Assembly (NCBI GenBank): GCA_050248735.1
Contig: JBFWRU010000003.1
Coordinates: forward strand, 406,046 to 470,045
Direction of reading: 5' to 3'
Source: JACKFE01 sp050248735
GTDB taxonomy: Bacteria; Nitrospirota; Nitrospiria; Nitrospirales; UBA8639
Length of the DNA stretch: 64,000 nt
Within the stretch, counting starts at the first letter, position 1, and every line of letters begins with the position of its first letter. Under the pieces are notes generated by a model. It saw only the letters and a program-made list of their open reading frames with translations, made no database searches and had not been told where the DNA came from. The position numbers and the translations under genes are program-made. Shown here one piece after another: positions 63,938 to 64,000 of this stretch.

Positions 63938-64000
63938 TTACAGCCAGTTCACCCGCTCGGCCGGGCGAATGTAAATGGGCTCTTCCACTTGCTGCCGGAC
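63938..64000 (-). CDS. nxrB: C-terminal end of a large gene, probably nitrite oxidoreductase beta subunit
   Basis: Only the last 20 residues are in the window, ending IYIRPAERVNWL before TAA. From memory this resembles the C-terminus of Nitrospira NxrB, the iron-sulfur electron-transfer subunit of nitrite oxidoreductase. The base composition rises (GC-rich codons) compared with nearby genes, as in a highly expressed gene, and a very strong terminator follows. The assignment rests on a short sequence and needs the neighbouring sequence. Confidence 0.5.
   Translation of the reverse strand, partial: VRQQVEEPIYIRPAERVNWL

Noticed and set aside
1..64000. tRNA, rRNA or CRISPR loci
   Set aside because: No cloverleaf with T-loop GTTCGAATC-type sequence, no rRNA-like stretch, and no regularly spaced repeats were seen on reading.

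Overview
The window looks like chromosome of a Nitrospira-type nitrite-oxidising chemolithoautotroph, perhaps of the marine lineage. The support is indirect: roughly 50 % GC; an Mrp-type cation/proton antiporter and NhaB; a DabA (DUF2309) inorganic-carbon pump subunit, a SulP transporter and an LCIB-type carbonic anhydrase; several bacterial enhancer-binding proteins (sigma54 activators); and, at the right edge, a 20-residue C-terminus ending RPAERVNWL that I tentatively read as the end of the nitrite oxidoreductase beta subunit. No rRNA, tRNA or CRISPR array was seen.

Layout. 1-3.6 kb (minus): an Mrp/Mnh-type operon in the order E-F-G-A'(MbhD/E-like)-B-C-D, running off the left edge. 4.1-7.1 kb (minus): dabA. 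7.5-8.7 kb (plus): a DUF2294 protein and an unknown protein. 8.8-10.4 kb: an exported di-heme oxidoreductase. 10.8-14.8 kb: a beta-helix protein, a membrane protein, a PriA whose helicase motifs are missing, and a possible micropeptide. 14.8-27.1 kb: a sigma54 two-component pair, then nhaB-sulP, an alginate-export-type porin, a second NtrC-type regulator with a degenerate ATPase, and an LCIB-type carbonic anhydrase. 27.1-29.2 kb: a complete IS1595-family element with a P63C-domain passenger gene and a perfect 8-bp target duplication. 29.5-32.8 kb: two micropeptides, a DUF3365-type cytochrome, and an ion transporter with a CBS protein. 33.6-43.6 kb: signalling, potassium uptake, MtfA, UspA, a macro domain, a methyltransferase and a MacAB-type exporter. 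43.8-61 kb: an accessory region rich in broken genes (MCP fragment, globin, rhodanese duplicate, hipA, acyltransferase-like lipoprotein, zinc alcohol dehydrogenase) with an intact hipBA module, an Abi_C-type protein, a heme peroxidase, methyltransferases, an M28 peptidase and a PhoD-like phosphatase. 61.2-63.9 kb: a frameshifted receiver gene and a GAF-sigma54 activator next to the putative nxrB end.

The most interesting pattern is a set of five sigma54 (-24/-12) promoter candidates with the shared form TGGYAT-N5-TTGC. They lie upstream of the di-heme oxidoreductase, sulP-nhaB, the porin, the LCIB-type enzyme and the micropeptide/cytochrome unit. Palindromes close to GTGCGA-N2-TCGCAC lie about 110-125 bp upstream of the sulP and LCIB promoters, where an enhancer-binding protein would be expected to bind. 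Together with the adjacent kinase/activator pair this suggests a sigma54-controlled bicarbonate acquisition regulon: outer-membrane entry, sodium-coupled uptake, sodium extrusion and carbonic anhydrase. It would stand alongside the DabA/Mrp-type system at the left edge. All assignments are by reading alone; no database search was run.
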